From Galaxea fascicularis (taxonomy: Eukaryota > Cnidaria > Anthozoa > Scleractinia > Euphylliidae), in NCBI GenBank assembly GCA_948470475.1, contig OX419346.1, positions 4,186,231-4,250,230 on the forward strand: a stretch of 64,000 nucleotides of DNA, given 5' to 3'. The translations under genes were made by a program, and so were the position numbers. The number at the start of each line of letters is the position of its first letter. The stretch's first letter is position 1. Positions 15,101-25,595 of this stretch are shown here, piece by piece. Below the pieces are notes generated by a model. The model was not told the origin of the DNA. It saw nothing but the letters and a program-made list of their open reading frames with translations, and ran no database searches.

Positions 15101-18100
15101 TATTTAATTGTTGTTGACTAGATGCAATTCCAGAACACTGACCCAACTGTGAAATAAATTATGAGAACTTATTGTAACTAAAACAAAGCCAAAATAATAC
15201 AGTCAAGTAGTAACAGATTGTTCACCTCAATACCAAACCATAGTTAGCCATTGGTCTTGAATCCCTCTCCCAAGCCTTCTGTTTGTCTTTATCAATCACA
15301 CCAAATGTCCAGAACTGAAAGGAAATTGTGTATCTTTTTTTTTTTTATCAATAATAAAAAATAAAATATGTTTGCATGTACATGTATTACATACTTTGTG
15401 TGGATAGCCTTCCTGTGTAAGATATTAGTGACAGCCTTGAAAACCACATTCAAACTGAAGAGATTTCAGTTGTGCAGTCCCAGGAAATAATGTTTATCCA
15501 TTTCCAGAGGGGTGGTGTGAGGGATGGAGTGTGGTGTGGGGGTGGGGGGAGGGGGTATGGATATTTCTGGGGACCACACATAACACCAGGCCCCGGTTGT
15601 TCAAACGTTGGATAGCGCTATCCACCGGATAAATCACTATCCAGCGGATAAGTAATGGGAAAGCTAATTCCACTATCCGCTGGATAGATATTTATCCAAT
15701 GGATAGTGCTATCCAGCCTTTGAACAACCGGGGCCAGGTGTTTACCTTCATGCCACCAGTTCCACCAGTAATAAGCTCATCTTTCCTGTGATTAAAAACC
15801 ATGCACAGCACAGAGTGCATTTCAGCCGACACTGAAAACACCTCATGAAAATTAAGGTTGAACACCTGCAGACAGACAAATATAAAGCTGTAACGACACG
15901 GCAAAGGAAATAGGAAGGGAAGGGGGGGGGGGGGGGGGAGGTAAAGGTTCCAGTTCAAGTATTTATACATTCATTTTTTCATTGGCTAAAGATGTTCTAT
16001 ACTGGTATCTCATGTGTTCCAGATAAGAGAAGGTCTCAGGTCAAAACCCTACGGGAACTGCATGACAACAACAACAGCAACATCTTTTATTTAAACACGG
16101 TGGGTTTTAAAGCTAATATACATGTATTGTTGCTAAAATATTGTAGCTTACCGGAAGGACAAATCGCTCAAAGACTTTCTAGTCCGAGCAAAAATCCCTT
16201 CCCAAGATTAAAACAACAAAAACGAGAGTTATATGCGGTAAGGAGGGTGACAATATTACAAACAGAAAACACCGTCAATTTGGGGACGGCAAATCAAGAC
16301 AAGATGAATTATAATAATTATTATTAATAGAAAATTTATTCTGTTTATTTGACTGATATATGTGTTTAAATTCTAAATTTATTATTCTCTAATAGGATTT
16401 TGTAACAATTCTTTATGCTCTGAGTTTCTCTCTAATTCATTTATCTGCAGGGTTCGCAGTACTGAGATGGCCCAGAAATACTTATAGGCAGCTAGACTTC
16501 AGCCCGGAGGCACACAAAGGCAAATTTCATAGCCAGCACAGGCGACTACTTTCGTCTTGACAAACAATGGAATTCGCCGGTTGCAGGCTACTACAGAACC
16601 CTGTATCTGTAAAACGTTTACATACACATCCGTGCACATAATTCATCTGCCACCAAGGCAACTAGAGTAGTGCATTAAACAGAGTGTACTGAGAAACTTA
16701 GAATCTACATGTCTTGTATAATAATCCAGAGGGCAATAATTCCAGGGTGGAGGTGTTCACAGTCACCAAGTCCTCGATCCAGTTTTCCAAACCTGGCCTT
16801 CTATTACTTCCAAAATATACCATGACTTTCAATACCCATTTTCACACATGTTTTCACACAGGCCTCTGCAGAATTAATGTCCTTCTGTCTTTCTTGCAAA
16901 ATAATTAAGCTTGTCATCACTGATGAAGTCAACAATATAACTGAACCCAACAAAAGAACAGGATGGTATATTTTGGAGGTAAAAACGAACTGAAGACATT
17001 TATGCACTGTTATTGGTTCCTTTAAATTCCATTACCCAATTTCAGCATTGTAATGCTCAAAATACATTTCCTGTTTCCAGAACAAAATGGATCAAACACC
17101 CCAGTCCTTTGGGGTGGTAAATGACTGCCATGTAGGATGGCACCCTGTCTCTTCCCCCCTCTCTCCTCCGCAGAGGCTAAAGGTTTTTTTTCGGGAGGAT
17201 CCGCTGAGTAATGTAAGTGCAGGCACAGGTTTACAGGCGACGGCGGAAAGCGCGGGAGCCTCTGCCAGATACCACGCCCAAGATGGCTGCCATCTGGGGG
17301 GACATTGCAATATTGGTTTATTTGAATTCAGATTTACCATCAAGAGACAGCTCCTGAAGAGAACAGTCAAGCTCCGAATCCTCCGCCATATTCTTCCAAG
17401 AGAAAAAAGAAAAAGACATCATAGAAGATCACCCCCCACGGGCTTCAGGGGAGCCTTCGAAGTACAACACTTTTGCTTCGTTTCTTGGAAATTATTGAAT
17501 TAGACCTCAAAAAAACTAATGCAAACTGTAGCTAAATAATTAGCAATGGGTTTCTGTGAGTTTCAAGCTGTCAAGTTTACCCAACACCGAGAAATCTATC
17601 GAAGTACGAGAAAACGACAAGGATGTACGAGAAGTCGACGTACATCTGGCAGAGATTCTCCGCACGATCGATCCATTCGACTTTGTGCCTACACTAACGT
17701 CTTACAGCGGATTTATATAACGAACATTAGAACCTCTGCGAGGAGAGAGTCTTCCCCCCCCTCCCCTCTGCCCCCTGCCCCCTTTGGACAACATTTAACC
17801 AATTAGCACATTACCCCAACAATGGACTACAAGAGCAAAATTAGGTAGGTTTTCTCTTACCTTTAATGCATACTCTTTTGACAATGCGAAGTAGACATTG
17901 AATTTTCTTGAAAATAATATAAGTCGCAGAACATTAAACTGATACGATGGGTAATTGAGATGCCTGGTGACTATGAAAACATAAAATAATGAATTAGTCA
18001 AATTTTGGACTGGAAACAGACAAAATTGGCACTTAACTGTCTCTTCAAATATCAGGATATACATGTAAGTTACATTTCTTGTCACGTTGAAGATAATGAG

Positions 18101-19383
18101 CAATCTTGCTACAGATGGTATGAGCTTAGTATCGAGCTCAACATTTACATTACCTGTATTATATACGCTCTCATAGGACCAACTTGTAATGCCTCGTGAA
18201 TCAAGAAACACAAACTGTCTGAATCTTGAATTGTGTGTCACTTGAAAACAGAAATGGTAAGAATCATAAATGGTTAAATCAGTGACTTTGTTACTAATAA
18301 TAATGCCAAGGGGGGAAGTACTAATTATTATTAATAATGGTAATTAAAATCATTAGCTGTTTGCACTTCCAAAAAAATTGGGTGGGGGTGTGCAGCATGC
18401 TTCCTGAAACCCTTACCCTATTTCAGACCAAAATCTGTGATTTTCCCTACTCTATTTCAGACCTGATAAAAAATTTGATACCCTATTTAAGACCTGATCC
18501 TTAAATCAATAACCCTACAGTGTAATTCAGACCTGCCTTAATCAGTTCCCTAGGTCTGACCAATGTTAAAGGCAATGCTTATATGCTATGACACAAAACT
18601 GTTCTATAACTTAGCAGGTTGCATTAAAATAATGCTCTGCCAATTTAAGACCTGAGTTCACAAAATCATAGCCTATTTCAGACCAAAATGGTCAAAATTG
18701 ATACCCTATTTCAGACCAAATCGGCTGAAAAACCATATCCTTTGGGGAATACCCCAACCCCTCCAAGGTCCTGTCTTTAGATCATCTTAGAGATGCTAGT
18801 AATCAAGTATAAAATAAATTAGGTTAACAAGCAGGATCCATCATCTTGTCATTGCTCATTGCTTGCACTAGATTAAGCTACTGAATAAGCTTCCCCCAAT
18901 CACCAGTTTGTCTAAATTGTTTAAAGATTGTTACATGTCTCAACATTTACATCCCTTCATTTGCTTGACGATTTATCCTTAGTTTACGAGAAGAGTCATT
19001 TCTTTCTCGATCAAACACATTTCTTTTCTGACTCTCAATACTGAAAACTGAGAGGGATTAAGCCCATTGATTGGATCTGATTACATAATTCTGTGTTAAA
19101 TAAGAATTAAAAGTGCTTAGCTACCTCCAACAATCTCGCAGTTCTTTGAAGCGTGCTTATAGGATCCTCTACTCTGGAAACCGAATGGTATTTGCAAATA
19201 ACTGCTTCTCTCTCCGATTTCCAGGGTGCTTTGTGTCTCTTCCCCATATTCAGTGTCATCGCCAAGGGATTCAGTTCTGGTTTGCTCGAATTCTAGCAAC
19301 TCGGTACGTCCTTCACTGGAGGAAAAACTATCATAACTCTGCTCTTTGCTCGTTGACGTTTCGTCTCCACCAGGTTGATCCAT
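1..19383 (-). CDS. WD40-repeat protein, 24 exons traced, 3' end beyond window
   Basis: Exons on the minus strand, in order: 19383-19125, 18240-18154, 17970-17861, 15865-15746, 15314-15226, 14164-14101, 13428-13355, 13247-13168, 12126-12065, 11664-11555, 10643-10437, 9986-9828, 9479-9354, 8821-8611, 7859-7821, 7341-7192, 6564-6477, 5601-5496, 4931-4831, 4151-4098, 3913-3842, 2701-2676, 2103-2008, 1472-1251. All junctions keep one reading frame across 904 codons, which is strong support. The start ATG opens an acidic, Ser-rich leader of about 86 residues without WD units. WD40-type blades follow, for example AHRGPVTGCVYSKACNFLV, a VNVWSRS unit, HSKAITKIMLHPE and DGVIKIWDRD. The C-terminal part turns low-complexity (TPPPEPTPPSTPPP near 1260). 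WD40 propellers are protein-interaction scaffolds. The overall style recalls the large ciliary WDR87/WDR97-type proteins, but that family call is tentative and no catalytic domain is visible. The donor at 8610 (gttggt) and the one at 2007 (gtcaga) are weak. Confidence 0.85.
873..1044. mobile_element. Palindromic MITE-like element
   Basis: The ends are imperfect inverted repeats: the left arm contains ggccatttccgag and the right arm ctcggaaatggcc. A second paired block (gcctctattt against aaatagaggc) lies further in. There is no coding capacity, so a non-autonomous DNA transposon relic is likely. It lies beyond the last traced exon of the WD40 gene. Confidence 0.65.
1622..1806. mobile_element. 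MITE, family shared with 35977-36163
   Basis: A 185-bp element with about 30-bp imperfect terminal inverted repeats: aatagaccg at the left end and cggtctatt at the right. Its inner arms (gctaataagcctcactagcc and its complement) match those of the element at 35977-36163. It lies in an intron of the WD40 gene. Confidence 0.7.
2905..3240. mobile_element. MITE with taccgtatttcctcg terminal repeats
   Basis: A 336-bp element beginning taccgtatttcctcgaataa and ending with the exact complement. The TA at each end fits a Tc1/mariner-like target site. The motif aataaacgccg is repeated several times inside on both strands, giving nested hairpins. It sits in the intron between the exons at 3913-3842 and 2701-2676. 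Confidence 0.8.
3395..3700. repeat. Tandem array, about 3 diverged units
   Basis: A unit of roughly 120 bp recurs: it opens with aaccctttcc, carries tttactcgtcaaagggagac and ends in a ttaaagggt-like motif. Copies begin near 3395, 3510 and 3598. The aaccctt / aagggt ends resemble those of the dispersed repeat seen at 11330, 40850, 49352, 54560 and 56155. Confidence 0.65.
4577..4774. mobile_element. PIF/Harbinger-like MITE with TTA target duplication
   Basis: Terminal inverted repeats run ggccccgtccacactaatgc on the left with the complement on the right. The element is flanked on both sides by TTA, the 3-bp duplication typical of PIF/Harbinger transposition. The interior repeats gcgttttc motifs. 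It is non-coding and lies in a WD40-gene intron, about 55 bp from the exon at 4931-4831. Confidence 0.75.
6720..6925 (+). mobile_element. 3' end of a non-LTR retrotransposon
   Basis: The sequence reads as the last codons of a LINE-type ORF followed by a 3' UTR and an A-rich tail of repeated aaataa units near 6897-6918. The fragment is severely 5' truncated. The call rests on the general form of the tail and not on a recognised reverse transcriptase motif. Confidence 0.45.
7588..7690. mobile_element. Hairpin element of about 100 bp
   Basis: The left arm agctttgttttaccac pairs with the right arm gtggtaaaacaaagct around a short GC-rich loop. Outer arms (gggaaaccaaaa and ttttggtctccc) extend the palindrome. 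It is intronic in the WD40 gene and produces spurious open frames on both strands. Confidence 0.65.
9066..9237. mobile_element. MITE with attccaaaatggctcccatt termini
   Basis: A 172-bp element whose ends are exact inverted repeats over about 22 bp. Inner arms include agccctcgttgcc against ggcaacaagggct. It is intronic in the WD40 gene. Confidence 0.75.
10829..11017. mobile_element. Palindromic MITE, 189 bp
   Basis: The arms pair almost end to end. The left begins aagcaatagaccaccacaat and the right ends in a close complement, with gaattc near the centre of symmetry. It lies in a WD40-gene intron. Confidence 0.7.
11330..11530. repeat. Dispersed repeat with ttaggggttaa end
   Basis: It ends at about 11527 in gtcactcttaggggttaagg and contains gagaatttgttacttattga and taaggagaattcaaa blocks that recall the 40850 and 49352 repeats. 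It ends about 25 bp before the WD40 exon 11664-11555. Confidence 0.45.
14622..14716. mobile_element. Short palindromic element
   Basis: The left arm cactactaaataatt pairs with the right arm aattatttagtagtg. A second matching pair (gtgcgacaca and tgtgtcgcat) lies inside. It is about 95 bp long, non-coding and intronic. Confidence 0.6.
15589..15735. mobile_element. Near-perfect palindromic MITE beside an exon
   Basis: A 147-bp palindrome with ends ggccccggttgttcaaa and its complement. Several ggatagcgctatcc-like blocks pair inside. Its right end lies 10 bp from the splice donor of the WD40 exon 15865-15746. The terminal motif resembles that of the element at 45519-45755. Confidence 0.75.
15910..17860. 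other. Long WD40-gene intron without genes
   Basis: It contains a poly-G run near 15923-15939, scattered AT-rich DNA and a C-rich run near 17753-17780. Open frames at 17087-17503 lack domains and splice context. I see nothing else. Confidence 0.5.
18370..18775 (+). repeat. Dispersed repeat built from ccctatttcagacc motifs
   Basis: The short motif accctatttcagacc and variants recur about seven times at uneven spacing between 18416 and 18725. The same element is present in reverse orientation at 30065-30425. The sequence is non-coding. It may be a satellite-like or transposon-derived unit. Confidence 0.7.
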
Positions 19384-20786
19384 CGCTTGCTTATTATTTT
19401 GTTCAAATTCCTGTACTCAATTAATTAATAACAACGTGTTGTTTTCATTCCACTCACCACGAGGTAAGATTTCAAATTCCCCGCGCGAAACTTCACAACG
19501 ATCCACTTCTACGTTCGATGAAATTAGAGCCAACGCTTTCATTTCTTACCAGATAACCAGTTCTTGACAAAACTTTAAACCACTATCTAAAAGTGGATGG
19601 AGACCCCGGTGCGTTGTACGCCCGTTGAACGTGCGAAAACTATTCCAATGGAGTGTACACCGAGACGAACGAAATACGGAGCTAACTTGCGTTATTTCGT
19701 CGGTTGATAACTCACATAAGGAGAAAACTGATTTGAGTCAACTCTGGCATTTTCCTAAACAAGCAACTTAATGTTCGCAACGTTTGGGGGTTGCTGTTAC
19801 CCCCGACTCCTGGGTTTTTTGATCAGCGTGGAAATAATCTGCAAACAAACTCAAACTGTTGTAAAGAACATCATGGAATCTTCGAATCAATAGGGTTCCA
19901 TAACTTACGTGGCAGCTTCTAACGATGACAAAATGAGCATTTCCACCTTAACTAACTCCAAATTGAGAAGCATGTACAAATAATCCCAATCTATTACGTT
20001 TGAATTTAGATTATACATTTACATGTAACATTTGAAGAAGATTACCATTTTCGCTAACACGTTGCTATGATACGAGTTGGCTTGGGGACTGATCATGTGG
20101 TCCAGTCCCTTCCTTCCCCTCCCCCGTCAAAAACAAAAACGGATGAATTTTAGCTCTGGTTACGTCGTATCTTTCATTGTTTTTATTACCCGGCACTCAT
20201 GAACTCGGCAACGATATTAACTTTATTTTTTTCCCTTGTTTGCCGGTTCTCTATGTTTTCAATAAGATATTTAGAGATGCGATGAGATATCAATAATTAA
20301 ACCTTAGCTTAAAATAACGGAGCTTGGTGAATACTGGATTGGTGAACAAATTCAAGACCGTGAAGGCATTGTTATGAGGTAGATTAGATACCATTCACTA
20401 ATTGCACGGAACAGCAAAATTTGTTTCAGATTCAATGAACGGGATTTTTGAAGTCATCTCTACACAATTAAGAGCCTCGTTGTGGACAGTACCTATTTTT
20501 TAACTCTTACCGATGCCAGGTGTTTGTAATACCAAGGCTTAAAAGTCTGATTTTATATTCAAACTTCTGCATGAAAAAAAGTACCCCATTGTTTCTAAGC
20601 ATTAACTGTAAGAAAGCTATCGAATCCTTATTGGTTAAAAGCATGACAATTATCCAGTTACTTGAACAAACTTTATTTCGTTCAATTTCGCCTGTGGTGA
20701 AGAAACGTTCGGAATACTGACAGACTGACATCGGTGTACGACGTCTTGTTACAACACCGGCAAATTTCAGGATCTTCAGGGAAAAT
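19384..20786. other. Intergenic region between divergent genes
   Basis: This stretch separates the start of the minus-strand WD40 gene from the start of the plus-strand secreted-protein gene, so both promoters should lie here. I see no conserved gene, no RNA gene and no convincing core promoter motif. Confidence 0.5.
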
Positions 20787-23700
20787 ATGGCAAAAGAAAT
20801 TTTACTCTTGGTGTCTTTCACTTTTATCTTATTCTCAGGTAAATTAATAAGTAAAACATCATTTGTCTCTTTACTTCAGCTAAACACAAATTGAAGGCGT
20901 CTATATTTGAGTGCTGATAAAGTTAACATATGCTTTAACCTAAAACCAGCGCCTCAGGCAAACGTCACCGTACTGCAATTTAGAACTGATAATGTAGATT
21001 GTTGCATTAAGTAAAATATGGTTTGCAAATAATATTTTAAATGAATTTCCTTTTAGAGCCTTGCCTGTAATAAACACAAAGGTCGTTAGGAGATCAGTGA
21101 AACCTATATGATGAATACTGAGTGATCCGCCGCGAAACGGCAAAGAAGTCAATTAAAATTCTTTTTTCTTTCAGTTTTTTTTTTCAATATTTTTGCTGCA
21201 CAATCTATCCAACAAAATATTTTTGATCATCGCACTATCACTCCTAGCTACATACACCGCTGCAATCAGGCCGTTTTCTCTTCTTTTTATGTTTTTCTCG
21301 CCATTGTTGTGAAAACCGGTTACTTCATCATATGGCTACCGGGCACTTAAAATTCGACTAACAGTCCCCAGCAACGTTTGCTTTCTCCAAGGTTCTTTGT
21401 TCTTGCCATGGTTTGCACCTCAACGCGTTTTATTCTCTTCAATTCGATGGCGATCACAGAAGAAATATTTATTTTGTGGCATTTACACCTAAAGCTGACA
21501 GGCTGAAATGTAATGTCACATAATTTATTTACTTGTGGACATACTGTCTGACCTGCTGTCCCATCGATTTTAGTGTTATGCATGTGGATTGCTTTTTTTC
21601 AAACTGTTGTTCTCTCGACAGAAAGACGAAAACAAATTTATGAGATTTTAGATAAGAACATTTTAACATGGCAGATGTCGTTGAAAATAAAAAAAAATAA
21701 ATTCGAAATCATTTTGTTATGCAAATTACATTATTGGGAATAGGTAGCGTTCTACGCAGTGTTTTGCTTAAAGTAAACAAAAAAATAATTCTTTCACTCT
21801 CAGCTTAAGTTTTAACTCATTTATTTCTTGAAAATAGAAAAAATAAAATGACTAGTTGCCAATTTGCCATTCTAAACAGGGCGGATAATTTTCCCTGGTG
21901 AATTATGTTGACGTTATGAGAAAAGATTCCAAATTCATACATGCGTGTGCCCAGAAATCATGCGATCAAATAATTTATTTGCAGTATCCAGTGTTTTGAA
22001 CAGTCTCCGCACAAAATGTCTTGCATTGTAATAGATTCATCATTTGGCAGAAAAAACAAATTTGAAAACTAAAACCGAAAATGATTTACATGCTTCTTAA
22101 GGCTATGATTGCGGTAAATAGCTTGAAACCAGTTTTAACTTCAATCAAAACAAGAGACCTAACACGCTGAAACACTTTTTTTTTCTTTTCCCAAAACTCA
22201 GTGCAGTGTTTGAAAATGGAAACTGCCTTGTAGTTCGCGCAATTGATCAGTCTTTAAAACAAAGTATTACTTTTGTAACTTGTGTTAACAAATGATGGCA
22301 AACTTTGTGGCAGGTGCAGAAGGGGCTGAAGTTATAGGGAGCAAATGTACGGAAGAACAAAGCTACGGAAAGGACAAGAGCTGCGCACATAAGTTTCTTG
22401 AGCAAATGACTCAACCCTCTGCAAATTGCAGGTCAGTTATACATAAACAATATTCTCCATGTGGCGCGGAAATATCACCGGATCATAGTTCCAGCTAGGG
22501 TTTAAGCTAGAGCATTCAGTCACTTTATGAGTTTAGACTAATCGCGTGAAAGCGAAAATATTTGATGGATTATACCAGTTTATACAATGGACGGTTTAAA
22601 CAACGCAAGCGCCAACGTTTTGGTTGGTCTAGGGAAGTTTGCGTATAAAAAATATACAATGAAATAGCAAAGCAGAGCCCTGCAGAAATACCTTTACATT
22701 ATAAAATCCAACTAAAACCAACCAAAGGACATCAAAAAATACGTTATTCTCCTGTATTTGTTTCCATTAAATTATTAAGGTCGTTAGAATATGCTGGGAG
22801 GGGATGGTAACATTGCGCGATGTAGCAAAACAAAGTACTGAAATGTCTTTCAAAATTATTTTGACCTGTTTTTGTTTTCTTTGCAAACTCCCGCAGTGTT
22901 GAGTTGATGAAATACAAGGAATGCTTTAAAAACTTCACTCTTAACAAGTGCTTTGGTGACTACATAAAAATTCACCCCGACATGAAGATGCCAATAGGAC
23001 GTATGGCTGACATAAAATCCAAGCTGCATAACTTTGGTCGTATGATGTGCGGCATTGTTGATGGCCCTATAAATACCACAGGGTTACCAGACAAAGTGAA
23101 AAACATGCTGAAGTGTAAACCGGAGTTTTATGACAAGGCTAAAGATTGCGCCAAAGCTTTCCATGACAAGTACAAGGCTAACAGAGAGTCCACCGATCTG
23201 TGCAAGTAAGACATGTTGTTTATATATCAAGAACAAAACATTTTCATGTATATCTGGCATAATGTTTTTATTTTCCTCAGGTTCCATGCTGTTATTATAA
23301 TTAACTAACTAACTAACTAACTAACTAACCGACTGACTAACTAAATGATCACAAACGAACGAATAGATCAGTGGCTGACTGCCTGACTTACTAACTGACT
23401 GACTGAAAAAACGAAGGAACAAAGAAACGAACAAAGAAACGAACGAACAAACGAAGAGACGAAGGGACGAAGGGACGAAGGGACGAAGGAACGAAGGAAC
23501 GAAGGAACGAAGAAACGAAGGAACGAAGGAACGAAGGAACGAAGGAACGAAGAAACGAAGGTACGAAGGGACGAAAGGACGAAGGAACGAAGAAACTAAG
23601 GAACGAAGGAACGAAGGGACGAAGGAACGAAGAAACGAAGGAACTAAGGAACGAAGAAACTAAGGAACGAAGGAACGAAGGGACGAAGGAACGAAGAAAC

Positions 23701-24292
23701 GAAGGAACTAAGAAACGAAGAAACTAAGGAACGAAGGAACGAAGGGACGAAGGAACGAAGAAACTAAGGAACGAAGGAACTAAGGAACGAAGGTACGAAG
23801 GGACGAAAGGACGAAGGAACGAAGGAACGAAGGGACGAAGGAACGAAGAAACGAAGGAACGAAGGGACGCGAAGGGACGCGAAGGGACAAAGGAACGAAG
23901 GAACGAAGGAACGAAGGGACGAAGGGACGAAGGGACGAAGGGACGAAGGGACGAAGGGACGAAGGGACGAAGGGACGAAGGGACGAAGGGACGAATGGAC
24001 GAAGGGACGAAGGGACGAATGGACGAAGGGACGAGTGGACAAAGGGACGAAGGGACGAAGGGAAGAAGGGACGAATGGACGAAGGGACGAAGGGACGAAG
24101 GAAACAAGGAACAAACGAACGAACGAACGAACGAATGAAAGAATAAAGGAATAAATGAACGAACGAATGAATTGGATTTAGCATTGACATTTCAACAGAT
24201 TCCCGCTCGATGAATTTTGACCGCTGTTACCTGTATACATTTACGGGAGAAGCAACTTTAAAGCCTTAAACAAGAATCGGTAAATGATGATG

Positions 24293-24324
<32 letters not shown>

Positions 24325-24555
24325 TATAGTCACTCTTGGTGATCTTGTAAATTTTCACCCAGGTCCTTCATGGAGGCAAAGATGTGCGGTGGAGAGTTGA
24401 TGAAAGTTCACTGTACTTACGACAAGCCCCCACCACGTGACAACTTCAATCCGTTCTGCCCCAACAACATGGACCCCCCGAAAGGACGCGCTGCAAACAC
24501 ATACATCAGCGTCACCCTCACTTTAATGAGTCTTGTTTTTTATCTGTTCTTGTAA
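20787..24555 (+). CDS. Secreted or GPI-anchored 12-cysteine protein, four exons
   Basis: Exons are 20787-20838, 22314-22431, 22897-23205 and 24363-24555. The phases join cleanly into 223 residues. Exon 1 encodes a signal peptide (MAKEILLLVSFTFILFS). Exons 2-4 carry 12 cysteines (3, 6 and 3), several in Lys-rich helical-looking contexts such as KYKECFKNFTLNKCFGDY, with a single NFT sequon there. The C-terminus is a hydrophobic stretch after a small-residue region (GRAANTYISVTLTLMSLVFYLFL split around residues 200-223) with no cytoplasmic tail, the usual form of a GPI-attachment signal. The even cysteine count implies six disulfides in an extracellular protein. The layout loosely recalls 12-Cys secreted domains such as the T20D4.11-like (DUF19) type, but I do not recognise the family and assign no function. 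A polyadenylation signal follows at 24632. Confidence 0.82.
23410..24150. repeat. Octanucleotide minisatellite in the last intron of the secreted-protein gene
   Basis: About 700 bp of an 8-bp unit, acgaaggg or acgaagga, with point variants (acgaagaa, actaagga) and a few length changes such as the two acgcgaag units near 23870. Because 8 is not a multiple of 3, all three reverse frames read the same octapeptide cycle (PSSLRPFV), so several long open frames arise without coding meaning. It is preceded by short ctaacta and gactgact runs near 23305-23400. Confidence 0.95.
24283..24325. repeat. (TAA)n microsatellite
   Basis: A run of taa/ataat triplets lies 38 bp upstream of the last exon of the secreted-protein gene. 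A similar tta run lies near 29889-29912. Confidence 0.85.
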
Positions 24556-24631
24556 AATTTTCTCAACAGGGAAGCAATGAAGTGTTAGGGCATTTCCGAG
24601 AAGTAACCACGCACCTTTCAGTAAATTCAAA

Positions 24632-24637
24632 AATAAA
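24632..24637 (+). terminator. Polyadenylation signal AATAAA
   Basis: A canonical hexamer 77 bp after the stop codon of the secreted-protein gene. Confidence 0.6.
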
Positions 24638-24639
24638 GC

Positions 24640-25595
24640 ACAAATAACCATCCCACGAGCGAGATCCTGTGGTTAATTTATTCCTCGAACTCCACCTTCT
24701 CCCTCTTCCTTATTCGCTCCCATTCCTCTCACAGTGAGCTATTGCTCATCTGCCAAAGTGCACAATATTGGTGGATGTTAGCCTTTTCCTTGTTTTCTAT
24801 TCGCCTTTCTTTCACTTTAGGGACCGTTATTTTATTTTTTTTTATGGGGTCAGAAGGGGGGCGGGGGGGGGGAAAGGATTTGAGGAATTGTCATTAGCAA
24901 ATTGTCAGTTACTTTAAATTTTATCTCAGAAACTCGCTCGGCTCCCTCCCCCTTTTTTTCTTTGACTTTTTTTCTGGGCAGTACCCGTCTAAAGCCATTC
25001 TTTTTGGCGTGTCCTTCCCCCCAAATCACATCCCTTCCCTCCCCTCATACCTTTTTTCTTTGTTCATTTACACTGATGTTGCCTTTTGTTTTTTACAACA
25101 ACAACATTTATTTCAATAAAACAGAATAACTTACAGAAAGGCTGATCCGCAATATAGCGAAAACAAACTAATGGAGGCGCTTCAGACAAAAAGAGATAAG
25201 GATATCGAACAGAGAAAAAAACACAGTTAAGTAGGAAAATTACAAAGATAGTATGGCCTATATTCGTCACAACAAATGCAAACAAATCAATTAACCAATC
25301 AGAATTCAAAGCAATAACATGCAGCTGGCGCAAAAAGCGGGGAAATTCTTGGCTTTTCATTGGTTGCAAAAGTGGCGCCATGTCTGGCAACCAATCACAA
25401 AGCAGTGTAAAAAGGAAACAAAGAAATTAAAACGCTTATTCCTTTCGATACTTAAGTGAAAACTACTGTATAGTATATGTTTCAAGGGATCAGTTCAATT
25501 TCAGCTTTACTTTTTGTTTGATCCAAACACAAAATGGATCTATTGTTATCAGTTGCACTTGTTTCTTCGGCAAATATGCTTTTCATCCGACCATT
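24640..25595. other. Intergenic region with poly-G and poly-T runs
   Basis: The region contains a G-rich run near 24855-24876, pyrimidine-rich stretches, and at 25270-25470 a diverged copy of a dispersed repeat marked by ccaatcagaa, ggcgcaaa, cctttcgatac and gaaaactactgtata. The related copy is at 39830-40145. No gene was found here. Confidence 0.55.

Noticed and set aside
17087..17503. 138-codon plus-strand open frame
   Set aside because: No domain, mixed low-complexity composition, and it lies in a WD40-gene intron on the opposite strand.
23280..24150. CRISPR-like array
   Set aside because: The repeat is a contiguous 8-bp tandem with no spacers, in an animal genome.
23724..24190. Three overlapping minus-strand open frames of 116-136 codons
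   Set aside because: They are the 8-bp minisatellite read in three frames and have no splice or start context.
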